Assembly (NCBI RefSeq): GCF_010093535.1
Contig: NW_022985172.1
Span: 1,250,340 to 1,314,339, forward strand
From: Lindgomyces ingoldianus
Taxonomy: Eukaryota > Ascomycota > Dothideomycetes > Pleosporales > Lindgomycetaceae
Reading direction: 5' to 3'
Length of the DNA: 64,000 nt
The notes below the pieces were generated by a model, which saw nothing but the letters and a program-made list of their open reading frames with translations, ran no database searches and was not told the origin of the DNA. Of this stretch, positions 22,537 through 33,072 are shown piece by piece. Every line of letters starts with the position of its first letter. Position 1 is the stretch's first letter. The position numbers and the translations under genes are program-made.

Positions 22537-22918
22537 AGGCCGCCAAGGGATGAAGGTATTGTCCGCAAGCGCGAGAAGAATAATATTATAATGCATCTCT
22601 GGGGTATCTGAGGCTAGAGAGCCGCATGGTGCCCTTTCTTTCTAGCTAAGAGTAGCATGCACCACGGCGCAATATTTGGGACATGTTCGCTAAAGATACC
22701 ATTTCTTTCAACGGCATAGATAGGTAGCACTTCACAAGTCAGATAAATAAACAAACAGAAGCCGGTGATATTCACAAAAGCCGGTAAGTGTGCGTGTCGT
22801 ACTGAAGCTGCTATGATCGACCCCTTACTCCCATTACCCACATTAAACGCCTTGAGACTCCCATTCGTATTAACTCGTTGGGACAACGAACGCCATCACT
22901 CCCCTTTCAAATATCGCT
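22537..22918. other. Convergent 3' intergenic region
   Basis: 382 bp between two converging genes. AT-richer, presumably both 3' untranslated ends. Nothing else seen. Confidence 0.6.
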
Positions 22919-24388
22919 CTACTCCCAATCCTCTTCGTCGCTTTCCTCAGCCACTGCATCTTTCTTTGTGTCCCTCGGACTCCCAGGCGCACGGCTTGTG
23001 GCTCCGCTGACTAGGTCATAACTCGCATCACTATCTGCGACAGATTTCTCGTCATTAGAGCGGCGGGGGGACGTTGTGGGTTGTGGTTTCGCGGTCTGCG
23101 GCTTGAGGGTTTCCTTTGAGGCGGCTAGGGGATTGGGTTTGCTCTTTCCGAGGTTAGGTTTATTGTGGCTGGGGTTTGGGGTGGAGGTGGAGGATTCGTC
23201 TTCATCTGAGGAAGATTCTTCTTCCTCTTCAGACGACTCTTCTTCTTCTTCTTCCTCGGAGCCTTCTTCCTCTTCGTCGGAGTCCTCGTCCCAACCTACT
23301 TCTTCTTCTTCTATGGGCGCGGATGCTAGGGGCACGGTTAGTCACATCTTTAGCCTAACTTAGAGAAGGGTTGAAAAGATTTGGGAGGGTTTGGGATGCG
23401 GTCATACCTTTCAACATTTCCCTCCTCCTCTGCTCTTCGCTCTCAATAACGTGTCTCAGGAAATAATACCTTTTCCAAAAGCTCTCGTACTCGACTTTCT
23501 CCGGCACCAGCTTTTCCATCGCCCGCCTTAGCTCCTCATGTTTCTCCAAGTCCTTCGTGATTGCCACCGTCTTGGCATCGATGTCAAACTTCTTGCTCCA
23601 CCCCTCCCACTCAGGACTCACGGGATCCTTGAGGAATGAGTCTGGCGAGCAGTGTATGACGTGGAGCTGGGCATCGAACCGGGTGGTGTGGATCACGCGC
23701 TTGCCTTCGGAGTCCTTGGACTCAAAGAGCACCTTCGACGGGTCCGAGGAGGATGTGGGCGAGGTAGGCGGTGCGATTGTCACGGCGTCGCGCAGGAAAT
23801 TACGGATGTTGGTGCCAAATTTCAGGAGCGCTTCGTCGGCGGCGTCTTCGGCGCGTTCGATGTCTTTGAGGCGCTTTGTGGCTTCTACTCGGAAGCGGGA
23901 GAGCATGCCTTCGGCTTCTTTGACGATGTCCGCGGGGAGGGATTCTGGGCGGTCGGGGTGTGAAGGGGGCGAGGGTTTATCGACGACATCTTTGTCTTTG
24001 GCGGTTTCGGTTGAGGAGGATTGAGGAGTTTGGATGGAGAGAGAGCGCGTGCGGTTTATGATACCCGAGAGCCCTGCAGTGGCGGTTGCGGAGACGGCTG
24101 TATATTCTTTGCGGGCGCCGTCGTAGTATTGCTCGCCCTGTTTCCCCTCGGCATCAGCACACAGTAAAGCTATAGAGTCAGTCGTGAGCGTCTTACCTGC
24201 TTCTTCACCGAGCCTAAAAATCCACCGAGCCTTGCAGCCCAAGGACTGCTCGATATCGCCTTGTATGCATCCTGGACCTCGGCGGTAAAGTCGCTGCTCT
24301 GCCGCTTGGAGCTGTCCTTATCCTGACGTTGCGGGGCTGGCTCCTCGGGATAGCTCTCCTCTTGGATGTGGTCGTATGCGGCGTCCAT
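22919..24388 (-). CDS. BSD-domain protein, 442 aa
   Basis: Three exons on the minus strand: 24388-24197, 24137-23408 and 23325-22919. Exon 1 gives [12 protein letters not shown] with [24 protein letters not shown]. Splicing joins KKQ to [12 protein letters not shown], and the second junction joins REMLK to [12 protein letters not shown]. The middle holds [28 protein letters not shown], then the BSD domain (about residues 215-300) with the diagnostic [16 protein letters not shown] domains occur in TFIIH p62 and in synapse-associated and Dos2-like proteins. The function of this fungal type is not firmly known to me. The tail is a long Glu/Asp/Ser run followed by a basic linker and a last acidic end (SDEEDWE). 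Confidence 0.87.
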
Positions 24389-24973
24389 GATTGCAGGCGT
24401 TCAAACAATGGCCGCCGCTATGGTAGGCTGTTTGAAGTATTGTGCGAGAGTAGGTCGTGAGGTGAGGTGGTGGGAGCTCAAGTTGTTAGAGGACGGTCAC
24501 GAAACAGCTCGGGACTGATGATGGCGGGACATGCCGTAAACAGCGTCTTGGCGATGCGGTGGGGGATGAAGTCACGCGTGCCACATGCATGTCGATATTG
24601 CCTTGGTAATTGTCACTCTCAGAACTGTACAACTGGTCGCAATTCTGATTGTGGACCTCTGTAGTCTCTGAATTCGTTGTCTTCGTTGAGCAAAAGAAGT
24701 ACCTGCTCTAAGATTGCAGATTGCCCCTCCATAACGAGGCATGGGGAATGAGGCATGAGGCACCGTAATTTGTGGGGCTAGAGACTGAGTACATGAGCTT
24801 TGGTAGCAGTTTCTATGGTTTCTCTTCATTATTTTGAGGATCGAAACGCGGTGCTCAACAAGCTCGCCCCGGTGGCCTGGCCTGTCCTGCCCTCTGTCCT
24901 GCTTCGTGAATTGAGGCTAGCAGTTTGAGCGTTTAATTGTTGTCGTGCGTAAAGAATAAAATGTCCTGATATC
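24389..24973. other. Intergenic region upstream of the BSD gene and downstream of TSR2
   Basis: 585 bp. It should contain the BSD-gene promoter at its left side and the TSR2 3' end at its right. No coding sequence supported. Confidence 0.6.
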
Positions 24974-25611
24974 TCATTTTCTCCGGTTTCCTACGACCTT
25001 CGTGAATCCATCGTCGTCGACCTCGGGTGCTGGCTTTGGTTTTGCTACGACAAGCGGCGGTGCATCGGACATGTCAATGTCTTCGTCATCTTCATCCGAT
25101 TCCTCATCTACGCTGTCCCATTCTGCATCTTGACTATACTCTGTAATCTGAACACTGCCTGTAGGCACAGCCTTGCCTTTCCTCTCCTCCCACTTTGCCT
25201 GTAGCGCTTCTACGGTCGCAAAGTTCCCCTCCGCAGTTTCTTTCCTTATTGCCATGATCTCACGGGCGACTAGAATTTCCGTGTTGTCTTCGAGTCGGAC
25301 CCCATACTCGTCCTCGAGCGCTTGGAGAAGTACAACCTCGATATCCTCAGCGTCGGTCGCGGGCTGGTTCTGAAATATTTCGGATATTGCGCCGGCGAGC
25401 CAGTCACGCTTGTCTTCGCTGTCTGGGCCTCCCCATTGATTTTGTATGGCAATGGTCAGGACCTGCCAGTTGAAAAGTGAGTGCCATATTCCGAGCTCGA
25501 ATTTGGATTGAATTTGGGCTGCGTCATAGTCAGCAATGGGCCATCGTGACCAGGGAGTTGAAATTGACCTGGAGATGCAGAGGCGCCCGAACACTGTGAA
25601 GGCGCGGACAT
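24974..25611 (-). CDS. TSR2: Pre-rRNA-processing protein TSR2, 195 aa
   Basis: TSR2 acts in 20S pre-rRNA maturation and as an escort of ribosomal protein eS26 (family knowledge). Core: FELGIWHSLFNWQVLTIAIQNQWGGPDSEDKRDWLAGAISEIF, then a helical segment and an acidic Asp/Glu tail ending DDDGFTKVVGNRRK, all typical. The N-terminus is my proposal: exon 1 25611-25569 (MSAPSQCSGASASP), a 50-bp intron 25568-25519 with a less usual GTCAAT donor and a good branch site and CAG acceptor, then exon 2 from 25518. The unspliced alternative stays open upstream (start at 25660) but gives a non-conserved leader. The core identity is much surer than the start. Confidence 0.88.
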
Positions 25612-26116
25612 TTCGAGACTTGTGTGCGCTCAAACCTGATATGCAGGAGTTCGACAACATTTACTTATCGGAATCTTCGAAAGCTTATCTCCACGTGATG
25701 CCCCAATTCTGCTGCCTGGAGTACGAGGTCTCACCCTCTCCATTTCCCTCCCTCAGCCGACCCGACTTCCAAGCACTTTGACAGGGTAGTTGATCCATCG
25801 TCCTCTGTGAATGCATGCCGTGACAAAACCTCACCAATCAGGCCACTCGCCGTCATCTTTCTCCCAACGCCGGTGTTTCAGTCGACAATCAATTGGCAGA
25901 CACAGCCGCAATGAAAATGCCTTGCACGCGTTACACCAGCCGCTTGGCTGTTCATCGTAATTGTACAGCCCATTGCGGCCAAGAGATAGCTTGATACAAC
26001 ACAGAACTGTGCCCACTTCTTTCCCATTCCTTCTCCTATTTTTCCTATCTACTTCCGAGCATACCCTACTTTCTTCCATATACATCCAATTCTCATATTG
26101 TTACTTTTTCCACAAC
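25612..26116. promoter_or_regulatory. Divergent promoter region, TSR2 and the Cys-rich membrane protein
   Basis: 505 bp between two diverging start codons. The right part is strongly pyrimidine-rich just before the plus-strand ATG, as in fungal leaders. No specific motif claimed. Confidence 0.55.
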
Positions 26117-27568
26117 ATGGGGGGTCTCTCCAAGCCATCAATCAAGGATTATAGTCCGCTTCCAATAGAGGAGAGAATCGATGATGGAGTAGAGGAACCT
26201 CAGGGTGAGAACGAAGCGAGTGATAACGAAGATCTGTATACGAGCAGTGCACCCCTCCTTTCCAGCAGATCCCGAGGGAATGGGCCTCTTCCATCCCAAG
26301 GGGAACTGTGCTGGTATCACAGGATTGGTAGCTGGAGGCCTTTCCGAAGGGATCCGTATGCTGCCTGGGAGCCACCAACGAAGAGAAACTGGCGAAAGAT
26401 ACTTCTGTTCACATTCCTGGGCACGCTCCTCTCAACAGTTCTCGCCCTCAGCATCTCCACCGGCGTCCTTGCATCGAAATTGTCCCAAGCTTCAAACCAG
26501 CGGTGCTACAATTACAGACCCTATGAGCAGCACACCCGCCTTCCGTTGAATCAAGCCTGGGAATCTTCCAATAACAGGCTCAACTTTGTAAGACTGTACC
26601 CTCGGCTCCAGACGTCACCGTCTTTGGCGTGCCAGGTGGCCTGGAATACCCTTAGCTATGTTCCATGCCACGAGAAGATCTGGAACAGGTCCTGGGACAA
26701 TGGAAAACACTACTCTCTCTTCGACCCAGACATCAGCCTCTATTCTCAGGCCATGTGCTCTCCAAGCTGCACGGAGGCTATCACCCGGGCGTTCCAGCTT
26801 ATCTCTTCGCAATGCACAGAAGAAGATAAGTTCGATATGACGGACTATGCAGGAACCTTTTCGGCAGATCCTGGGCTTGAGGACGGCCCAGTCGAAGTCA
26901 TATCCACAATTGCAAGACGTCTTTCGCACACCTGCCGACAAGAGCCTTCCAGACAACAGTACTACTACGGATCTGCTCCCTATTGCACTTCGGTAATGTG
27001 GGAAGACTGGTTCATCGTCGACGGCATGAACGCTGGAAATCTTGAAGGCCTCGACACTTTCGAAGCTCGAACTCACACCTCAAGGACTTCTAGTGGCACT
27101 TACAGGTACTACAATACACAAGATACCTGTGATGATCTCCTAACATATTACTCCGGCCGTTATGTCAACGCCCGCCGCTTCGGACCGTTTGTTAACTCGA
27201 CTAGCTGTGACTGGTGCACTATGAACTGGTTCGAGCGCAAATTACTCTCCTGGGAGAAGGATGCAGTCACTGATCCGAAGACTGGAAAGAATGTCAATCT
27301 CTCAGACTATCTTCACCAGATCAAACATGTGGGAGAACGCTGCGACGCCGATGCTTGGGAGCGTGTCTGGGGCAGGGCTCTTCAGAAATACAAGCAATCA
27401 GGAGATTTGCCGGAGGATTGGGAAGATGATAAACAGAGTGGAGATGGAGAGAAGGGAGGTAAAAATGGCAAGCAAGAGGAGCCATGCAAGGATGATAAAT
27501 TTGGTGAGATTGTCCGCATTTTGCCCCTCGTTTCCAGTGATTCTAACTGGATGAGGCAGACAGAGTGA
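26117..27568 (+). CDS. Type II single-pass membrane protein with Cys-rich outer domain, 483 aa, function unknown
   Basis: The ATG at 26117 is chosen because the frame upstream, although open, looks like pyrimidine-rich leader. Residues 1-90 are polar and acidic (cytosolic). One membrane segment lies at about 94-118 after the basic TKRNWRK. The rest is an outer domain with many Cys (RCYNYRPY, LACQVAWNTL, YVPCHEKIW, AMCSPSCTEAI, SSQCTEED, LSHTCRQE, YCTSVMWEDW, DTCDDLL, TSCDWCTMNWFERKL, GERCDAD) and several N-glycosylation sites. The last ~55 residues are a charged Lys/Asp/Glu-rich tail. I know of similar uncharacterised proteins in filamentous ascomycetes but no assigned function. A further intron near 27504 (GGTGAG) is possible and would alter the last residues. 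Confidence 0.78.
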   Translation: MGGLSKPSIKDYSPLPIEERIDDGVEEPQGENEASDNEDLYTSSAPLLSSRSRGNGPLPSQGELCWYHRIGSWRPFRRDPYAAWEPPTKRNWRKILLFTFLGTLLSTVLALSISTGVLASKLSQASNQRCYNYRPYEQHTRLPLNQAWESSNNRLNFVRLYPRLQTSPSLACQVAWNTLSYVPCHEKIWNRSWDNGKHYSLFDPDISLYSQAMCSPSCTEAITRAFQLISSQCTEEDKFDMTDYAGTFSADPGLEDGPVEVISTIARRLSHTCRQEPSRQQYYYGSAPYCTSVMWEDWFIVDGMNAGNLEGLDTFEARTHTSRTSSGTYRYYNTQDTCDDLLTYYSGRYVNARRFGPFVNSTSCDWCTMNWFERKLLSWEKDAVTDPKTGKNVNLSDYLHQIKHVGERCDADAWERVWGRALQKYKQSGDLPEDWEDDKQSGDGEKGGKNGKQEEPCKDDKFGEIVRILPLVSSDSNWMRQTE

Positions 27569-28177
27569 TGTTTTGAGGACCCAAGACGAGGGACTACGCT
27601 GGCGGGTTTGGGTGCAAGCGATTTCTTAGCTTCAGTCGTTAATACGACCAAGGGAAGAGGCTTATTTCAGTCTGGGCGTTAGCTTAATAGGTGTTTGGAT
27701 GGGAATCACGTTATCTTTGTATTTTTGGTTGTGTTCAATTCATGTGACAAGAAAAGATGGAGTCGAGTTTGATAGCACTTGAACGCTCGTTAGTATTGGG
27801 CCTTTGTAGTTCGCACGACATCTCCCACCCAGCTTCTCCCGAAGCTAGTATGCCGATATTTACAGTATGCTTTGAAAGGACTGACGATCAAGAAAGGGAT
27901 CACGATAGGGAAAGCAGAATGACGTCGATGGCAAGTGGCCCAAGCTCCTACCCCTGCATGAAGAGAGCTGGGGGTGTCTTCATAGCATTAAACGTGAAGC
28001 TAGCGCTCTATCGCGAGGAGAGCTGTCGCAGCTATTTTTGCGACTGGCCTCTGCTACCATGCCCATTATTACTTGCTGAGCTCTATTGTTCTTTACAGCA
28101 ACAACACCACGGGACCGGGCTGTGTGCATAAGCATTCTTCCGCCGAGTCCGCGGCTTATTCTGTTACCAACATCACA
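27569..28177. other. Intergenic region upstream of the hydrolase gene
   Basis: 609 bp between two plus-strand genes. The frames open here are not conserved-looking and probably belong to the untranslated leader of the next gene. Confidence 0.55.
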
Positions 28178-31100
28178 ATGCCCGTGAATACCGTGTCTGT
28201 GGCTACAGCAGTCACGCCGATCGTCATTGAAACCTATGTCTCGCATTATCTCAACCGCAAACCGCTGCGACAGAAGCCCACGGCGCATATCACCTACCAT
28301 GAAGGCCTCGAGCTCATCCGCCGGTTCCTACATTACTCCTCCTTTCACACTGTTGAAGAGATCCAGGCCTTCACATCACAATGGGTTCCTGTACCGACTT
28401 GGGTCCATGTGGAAGTGTTGGAGATACCTAATGGCCTCTTGGGCAAGTCAGCCGAGTATCTTCAGGCCCAACTCGGTCCCGAAGGGATTGAGCAAGTCGG
28501 CGGAAAGACGTGGTGGCAGTGGAGGCGTGACAACACTGCATTGAAGGCAGAGTGGATCGAGATGCGAAAGGATTACGAGGAGCGCAAGAAGGTCGGTGGT
28601 GCCAAAGGGCAGCGGATCATGTTGTATGTGCACGGAGGCGCGTACTACTTTGGCAGTGTTGACGAGCATCGATATCAAATGCAACGGCATGCAAGGAAAC
28701 TGAAAGCAAGAGTTCTGGCACCGAGATATAGACTTGCACCTCAGTTTCCGTTTCCATGTGGACTTATGGACTGTGAGTACTCCTGATACGCTGTGCGGGA
28801 TGAATGCTAAGTAGAGTGAGGTTTGGCTGCATATCTATATCTACTCGAGGAAAAGCACGACCCTTCTACCATCGTACTTGCTGGAGACTCTGCTGGCGGA
28901 GGAATGGTAGTGAGCATGCTGGTGACCTTGCGCGACCAAGGAATCCCTCTGCCAGCCGGTGCAATCCTGATCAGCCCTTGGGTGGACCTTACGCATTCTT
29001 TCCCGAGTCTGGGAGGCGATGGAAAGATGGACTATATTCCTACGCACGGTTTTGTCCATAAGCCTAGTGCGAGCTGGCGTAAGTTGCTCCAGATCATTCA
29101 TGTGTGGTTGGTCCTGACTTCAAGGCAGCACCTCCCAATGCAGACGACTTACTCGGATTCGAGCGAAACTCTCCCCGCTTGCCACAGAAAGAGAAGAGAT
29201 CCCCACGAGTGTCATTCTCTAGACCTAGCAAAGAAGAGAGAGAAGCACAAAAAGAAGTGCGCATGGACCGCGTGCGTGGCTTCTCTGTCCGATCAGATCG
29301 GCCTGATGCCGATGCCCTGTTGACACCCCCAGAAGACAACGTAGACTTGTTCGTGTCGGCAGAAGGGAAATATAGTATTGGGCCGAAATCAATACTTTCA
29401 GTACAGCTGGACGGATCTCGAATTGAGGTCAAAGACCAGATCCAACTGTATGCAGCTAATCATCTTCTCACGCACCCACTCGTCTCTCCCGCGCTACAGC
29501 CTTCGCTCGGTGGATTACCGCCTCTACTGATTCAAGTAGGAGGTGGAGAGCTTCTTCGAGATGAACAAATTTACCTCGCACATAAAGCCGCATCTCCTCT
29601 ATCTTACCTCCCACCTCCGTCAAACCATCTCACAGCCGAATACATCCAATCTGAGGCGGCCCGATACCGACCCACCAATGTTCAGCTCCAAGTCTGGGAC
29701 GACCTCTGCCACGTAGCGCCTACACTGAGTTTCACCCGCCCCGCAAAATACATGTATCGTAGCATCGCCCAGTTTGGTGCTTGGGCACTTGCACGAGCCC
29801 AAAAGACTGCGATTGATATTCTCGATGATGATAGTGTTTCCATCATCAGTACAGGGTCGTCCGATTCGGTAACCACCGAGTCAGACAGTAAACTCTCCCC
29901 CGATGAAATCAAGCTAACAATGCCGCAAAGCGCTCAGTATGTTGGCTTCGAGAGTATCAGTAAGAAAGTGAGTAAAGGCGACGCCGTTGGTAAAGCAGGT
30001 GATCCCCTTCCGCCGTTCGAGAAACATATGATCAGGCAACGTATCGACCGACACGGCACAATCCACCCCCTTCCTCCCCCACCCGAGATTCCCGCCTTGA
30101 ACATTCCGTCTATTGATATCGGAGTCCCGAAGCCAGGGCCGATTAATAAGTGGATGAAGGCGCAGAAACAATGGAATGGAAAATTCGCAAAGCAGAAGCT
30201 GAAGATTCAGAAGAAGAGACTGAAGGATATGGAAATGGGGTATGAGGGGTTTGATGGGGAGACACCGCCACCGACTGCACTTGCCGGACGGAGGGTGAAG
30301 GGTATGAAGGCCGAGAAGAGGAAGAAGAAGAGTTGGGGAATGGCGCTTTGGAGTCTGTGGGGGAGTAAACATGATGAGATGACGGTACGTATATGTCCCT
30401 CCTCCATCTCGCAATACCTAGGGCAACATTGCTAACTCCACCAGATTGTCCGCGAAGAAAAAGCAGACCAAACCCCAGATCAAGAACCCTCCACAACAGA
30501 TGAACCGCCCACTCCTCCCATCGTCGACGGCGCCGCAAGCAGCAAACCTGAACCCACTTCCCCCAAACAGCCCCCCAAAGACCGCCGCAGAACTTTCTCC
30601 CGTACCCGCCCTTCTAATCTTAAACTCCCACCCCCAACATCCCGCTCACGCTCCCACTCCCGCCACTCCAACGTAATAGACAAAGGCCAAATAACCCTCT
30701 CAATGGAAGACCTCACTCATCTCGCACCCGTCGCCCCCGGTCTCGCAGACGCCACCGTCATCGCCCCGGAGCGAAGAGCAAGTCTGCTTCCATTTCCCAC
30801 CTCCCCAATCGGCACCACTCCAAGAATTGAGGTTGAGGATATGTCGAGGCCCCAGAGCCCGGAGACTCTGATTCCGTTGAGCCACACGCTTAGTACGAGA
30901 CCGACGAGAGGGGGTGTGGCGTATCCTTTTCGATTGAAAGTGGAGGGGGAGGAGGGGAAGGAGGTTAATGCTAGTACGGTTACTTTGCAGAGTTTGAGTG
31001 TTGGGGAATGGGAAGAGCCTGGTACGCCTGGGTTGGTGGTGGATGGGGAGCAGCGTGTTGGGGTAGACGGAACTGGAGAGAAGGTAGAGAGGCCGTGTCC

Positions 31101-31272
31101 AGAGAGATTTGTTACTGCTGGTGTTGGAGACTTTGGACATGTTGATGACGAGGCAATTGGGGGGAATAGGGGTAGAGCGGAAAAGGAGGAGAGACCGGGC
31201 GTGGATAGACCTGAAACCGCACATGAGGATCTGAGTACGCTTGCTTCCGATAGGAAGGGGAAGAACGCTTGA
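28178..31272 (+). CDS. HSL-type alpha/beta hydrolase (lipase/esterase) with long disordered tail, 978 aa
   Basis: Four exons: 28178-28772, 28821-29078, 29129-30384 and 30445-31272. Splicing rejoins the conserved strings GLMD-CLAAYLYLL, HKPSASW-PPPNADDLLGF and HDEMT-IVREE. Hormone-sensitive-lipase class: oxyanion HGGAYY at 152-157, nucleophile elbow GDSAGGG with Ser222, Asp429 in LLRDE, and His479 in DDLCHVAP. An upstream helical region (LLGKSAEYLQAQLGPEGIEQVGGKTWWQWR) and YRLAPQFPFP are typical of this large fungal subgroup. An insertion with the basic string RKRRDPHECH-like region in other frames is not used. After about residue 520 the chain is basic and Pro/Ser-rich, apparently disordered. 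Substrate unknown. Start chosen at MPVNTVSVATAVTPIV, which matches the family start; the frame remains open further upstream. Confidence 0.88.
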
Positions 31273-31823
31273 TTATTCGGAATTGCGCAGGTTGATTGTC
31301 GGTCAACATGTACATACGTTTGATACCCATTCGTTCGTTTTGGCCCACAGATTACACCGTACTTGTAATATACCATACTCTCGTACACTTGGATGTGGTT
31401 AGTCTTCCTGGAACTCTTGTCGTAGAGGTATATATACATATATGAAGCTGTTTGACTTGCTCTACCTACTCAGCCTCTACCCTAATTCAGATGTGTTACC
31501 TCTCTGAGAGAACCGTGTCCGTTTTGTCCTTAGATGTTGACTAACTCAAGACGTTTATACTGGCACTAACCGCCTCAAGAGAAAGGAATAGAGTGGTCAT
31601 GAATTGAAATCAGGTTATTAACAAACGCCAAGGATTTAAAGCCCTGGTGGCCTCCGAAGTATTCAGCACCAGTGGCGAGAGGTAATAAACTAGGCTTATT
31701 GTATTGGATGCGAGACATTTGCATCGTAGGCAGACATAATTAGTTAAGATGCAAGGGAGCGCTTTCTCATGTATACTTATTACATACCACAGATTATTGT
31801 ACATCTGTTAGCCATGAACAGCC
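31273..31823. other. Convergent 3' intergenic region
   Basis: 551 bp between the hydrolase (plus) and IND1 (minus) ends. AT-rich, no coding sequence supported. Confidence 0.6.
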
Positions 31824-32894
31824 TTATTTCCCCAGCCCTATCAACTCCCCAACAGTATCCGCAATGCTATTAAATATTCTCGCCTCTTCCCCATCCGGAT
31901 CCGCAACAACAGTCGGCTTCCCCCGATCCGCATCCTCACAAATCTTCGGATGCAGCGGTATCTCTCCAAGCAGCGTCAAATCGTTTCTCCCACACATCTC
32001 CCTAATCTTCCCCAGCGGCCCAAAAATCGGATGCTTACCTCCACAACCCGGGCACACGAAACTACTCATATTACTCACGAGGCCCAAAATCGGGACATTG
32101 ACTTTGCGGAACAGTGCTACGCCTTTCGTTGCGTCTTTGAGTGAGAGGTCTTGCGGCGTGGAGATTATAATGGCACCTGAGAGGTGGACTTGTTGGGTTA
32201 TGGTGAGCTGGACGTCGCCAGTGCCGGGAGGGAGGTCGAGGACTAAGATGTCGAGGCCGCCCCAGTCGACTTCGTGGAGGAGTTGCTGTAGGGCTTTCAT
32301 GACCATGAGCCCCCGCCAAGCAACGGGCGAGGCTTCAGGAATGAGGTAGCCCATGGACATGGATTTTAGGCCGTAGTTTGAGAGGGGGAGGAGTTGGTTG
32401 TCTATGGCCGGTCATTGTGAGTGATGGGATAGCGTTGAGGCGAGAGATGGAAGGGGAGAACGGAGAACGGACGAACTGTTCGATAGCCTAGGCTCGCCGG
32501 ATAGATTGAGGAGTGTGGGGATCGAGGGACCGAAGATGTCAGTGTCGAGGATGCCGGTGCGATGGCCGCGACGGGCGAAGGAGAGGGCTAGGTTGACTTG
32601 ACACTCTGTTAGTATCTTGAGATGATAAAGACCTGTAACTGGGGATAATACCTGCTATTGTTGACTTCCCAACCCCACCCTTCGCCGAACTCACGGCTAC
32701 CACTTTCTTCACATCTTTAATATCCCTCTTCTGTGGCAATCCTCTCTGCATGCGAGGGATCTGAGGCGGGGCGCCGGACCGTGGAAGACCCTGAAGTCGT
32801 TAATGGCTGGAATAGGCCAATTGAAGCATTGCAGGCGTACCAAGGGGTTTTCATGATGAAGACACCGTAGTGTGGAGAATAACCGCGGTTTCAT
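31824..32894 (-). CDS. IND1: Mitochondrial complex I Fe-S assembly protein IND1 (NUBPL), Mrp/NBP35 ATPase, 296 aa
   Basis: Delivers Fe-S clusters to respiratory complex I in mitochondria (family knowledge). Four exons: 32894-32841, 32790-32652, 32596-32477 and 32401-31824, separated by introns of 50, 55 and 75 bp. Joined, they give [24 protein letters not shown] as a short basic presequence, then [29 protein letters not shown] (P-loop, residues 55-62), [36 protein letters not shown], and the metal-binding Cys221-Pro-Gly-Cys224. These are the full set of Mrp/IND1 landmarks. The cytosolic NBP35/CFD1 homologues differ in lacking a presequence and in the RGLP box, so IND1 is the better call. Shares a 178-bp divergent promoter with BFR2. 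Confidence 0.92.
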
Positions 32895-33072
32895 GATTTC
32901 CGGTCCAAGATGAGTGGCCTGGTGTCTGGCTGCGAGCTAGCTGTGATATCGATAAGTAAAGCGCCTCGGCTCGGAAAAACAGTCGGCCCGGGAAGGTCGA
33001 ACTTTTCTGTGTGCAGAAACTGTACGAACTATCTGCATCCACGCCTAACTAATTTACTGAGGGTGGCTTAAG
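32895..33072. promoter_or_regulatory. Compact divergent promoter, IND1 and BFR2
   Basis: Only 178 bp separate the two start codons, so both promoters and both 5' leaders overlap here. Confidence 0.6.

Noticed and set aside
23076..23363. Serine-rich plus-strand frame
   Set aside because: Antisense of the acidic Glu/Asp tail of the BSD protein.
25961..26116. 52-residue leader before the Cys-rich membrane protein
   Set aside because: Pyrimidine-rich leader translated by chance. The ATG at 26117 gives a coherent type II protein.
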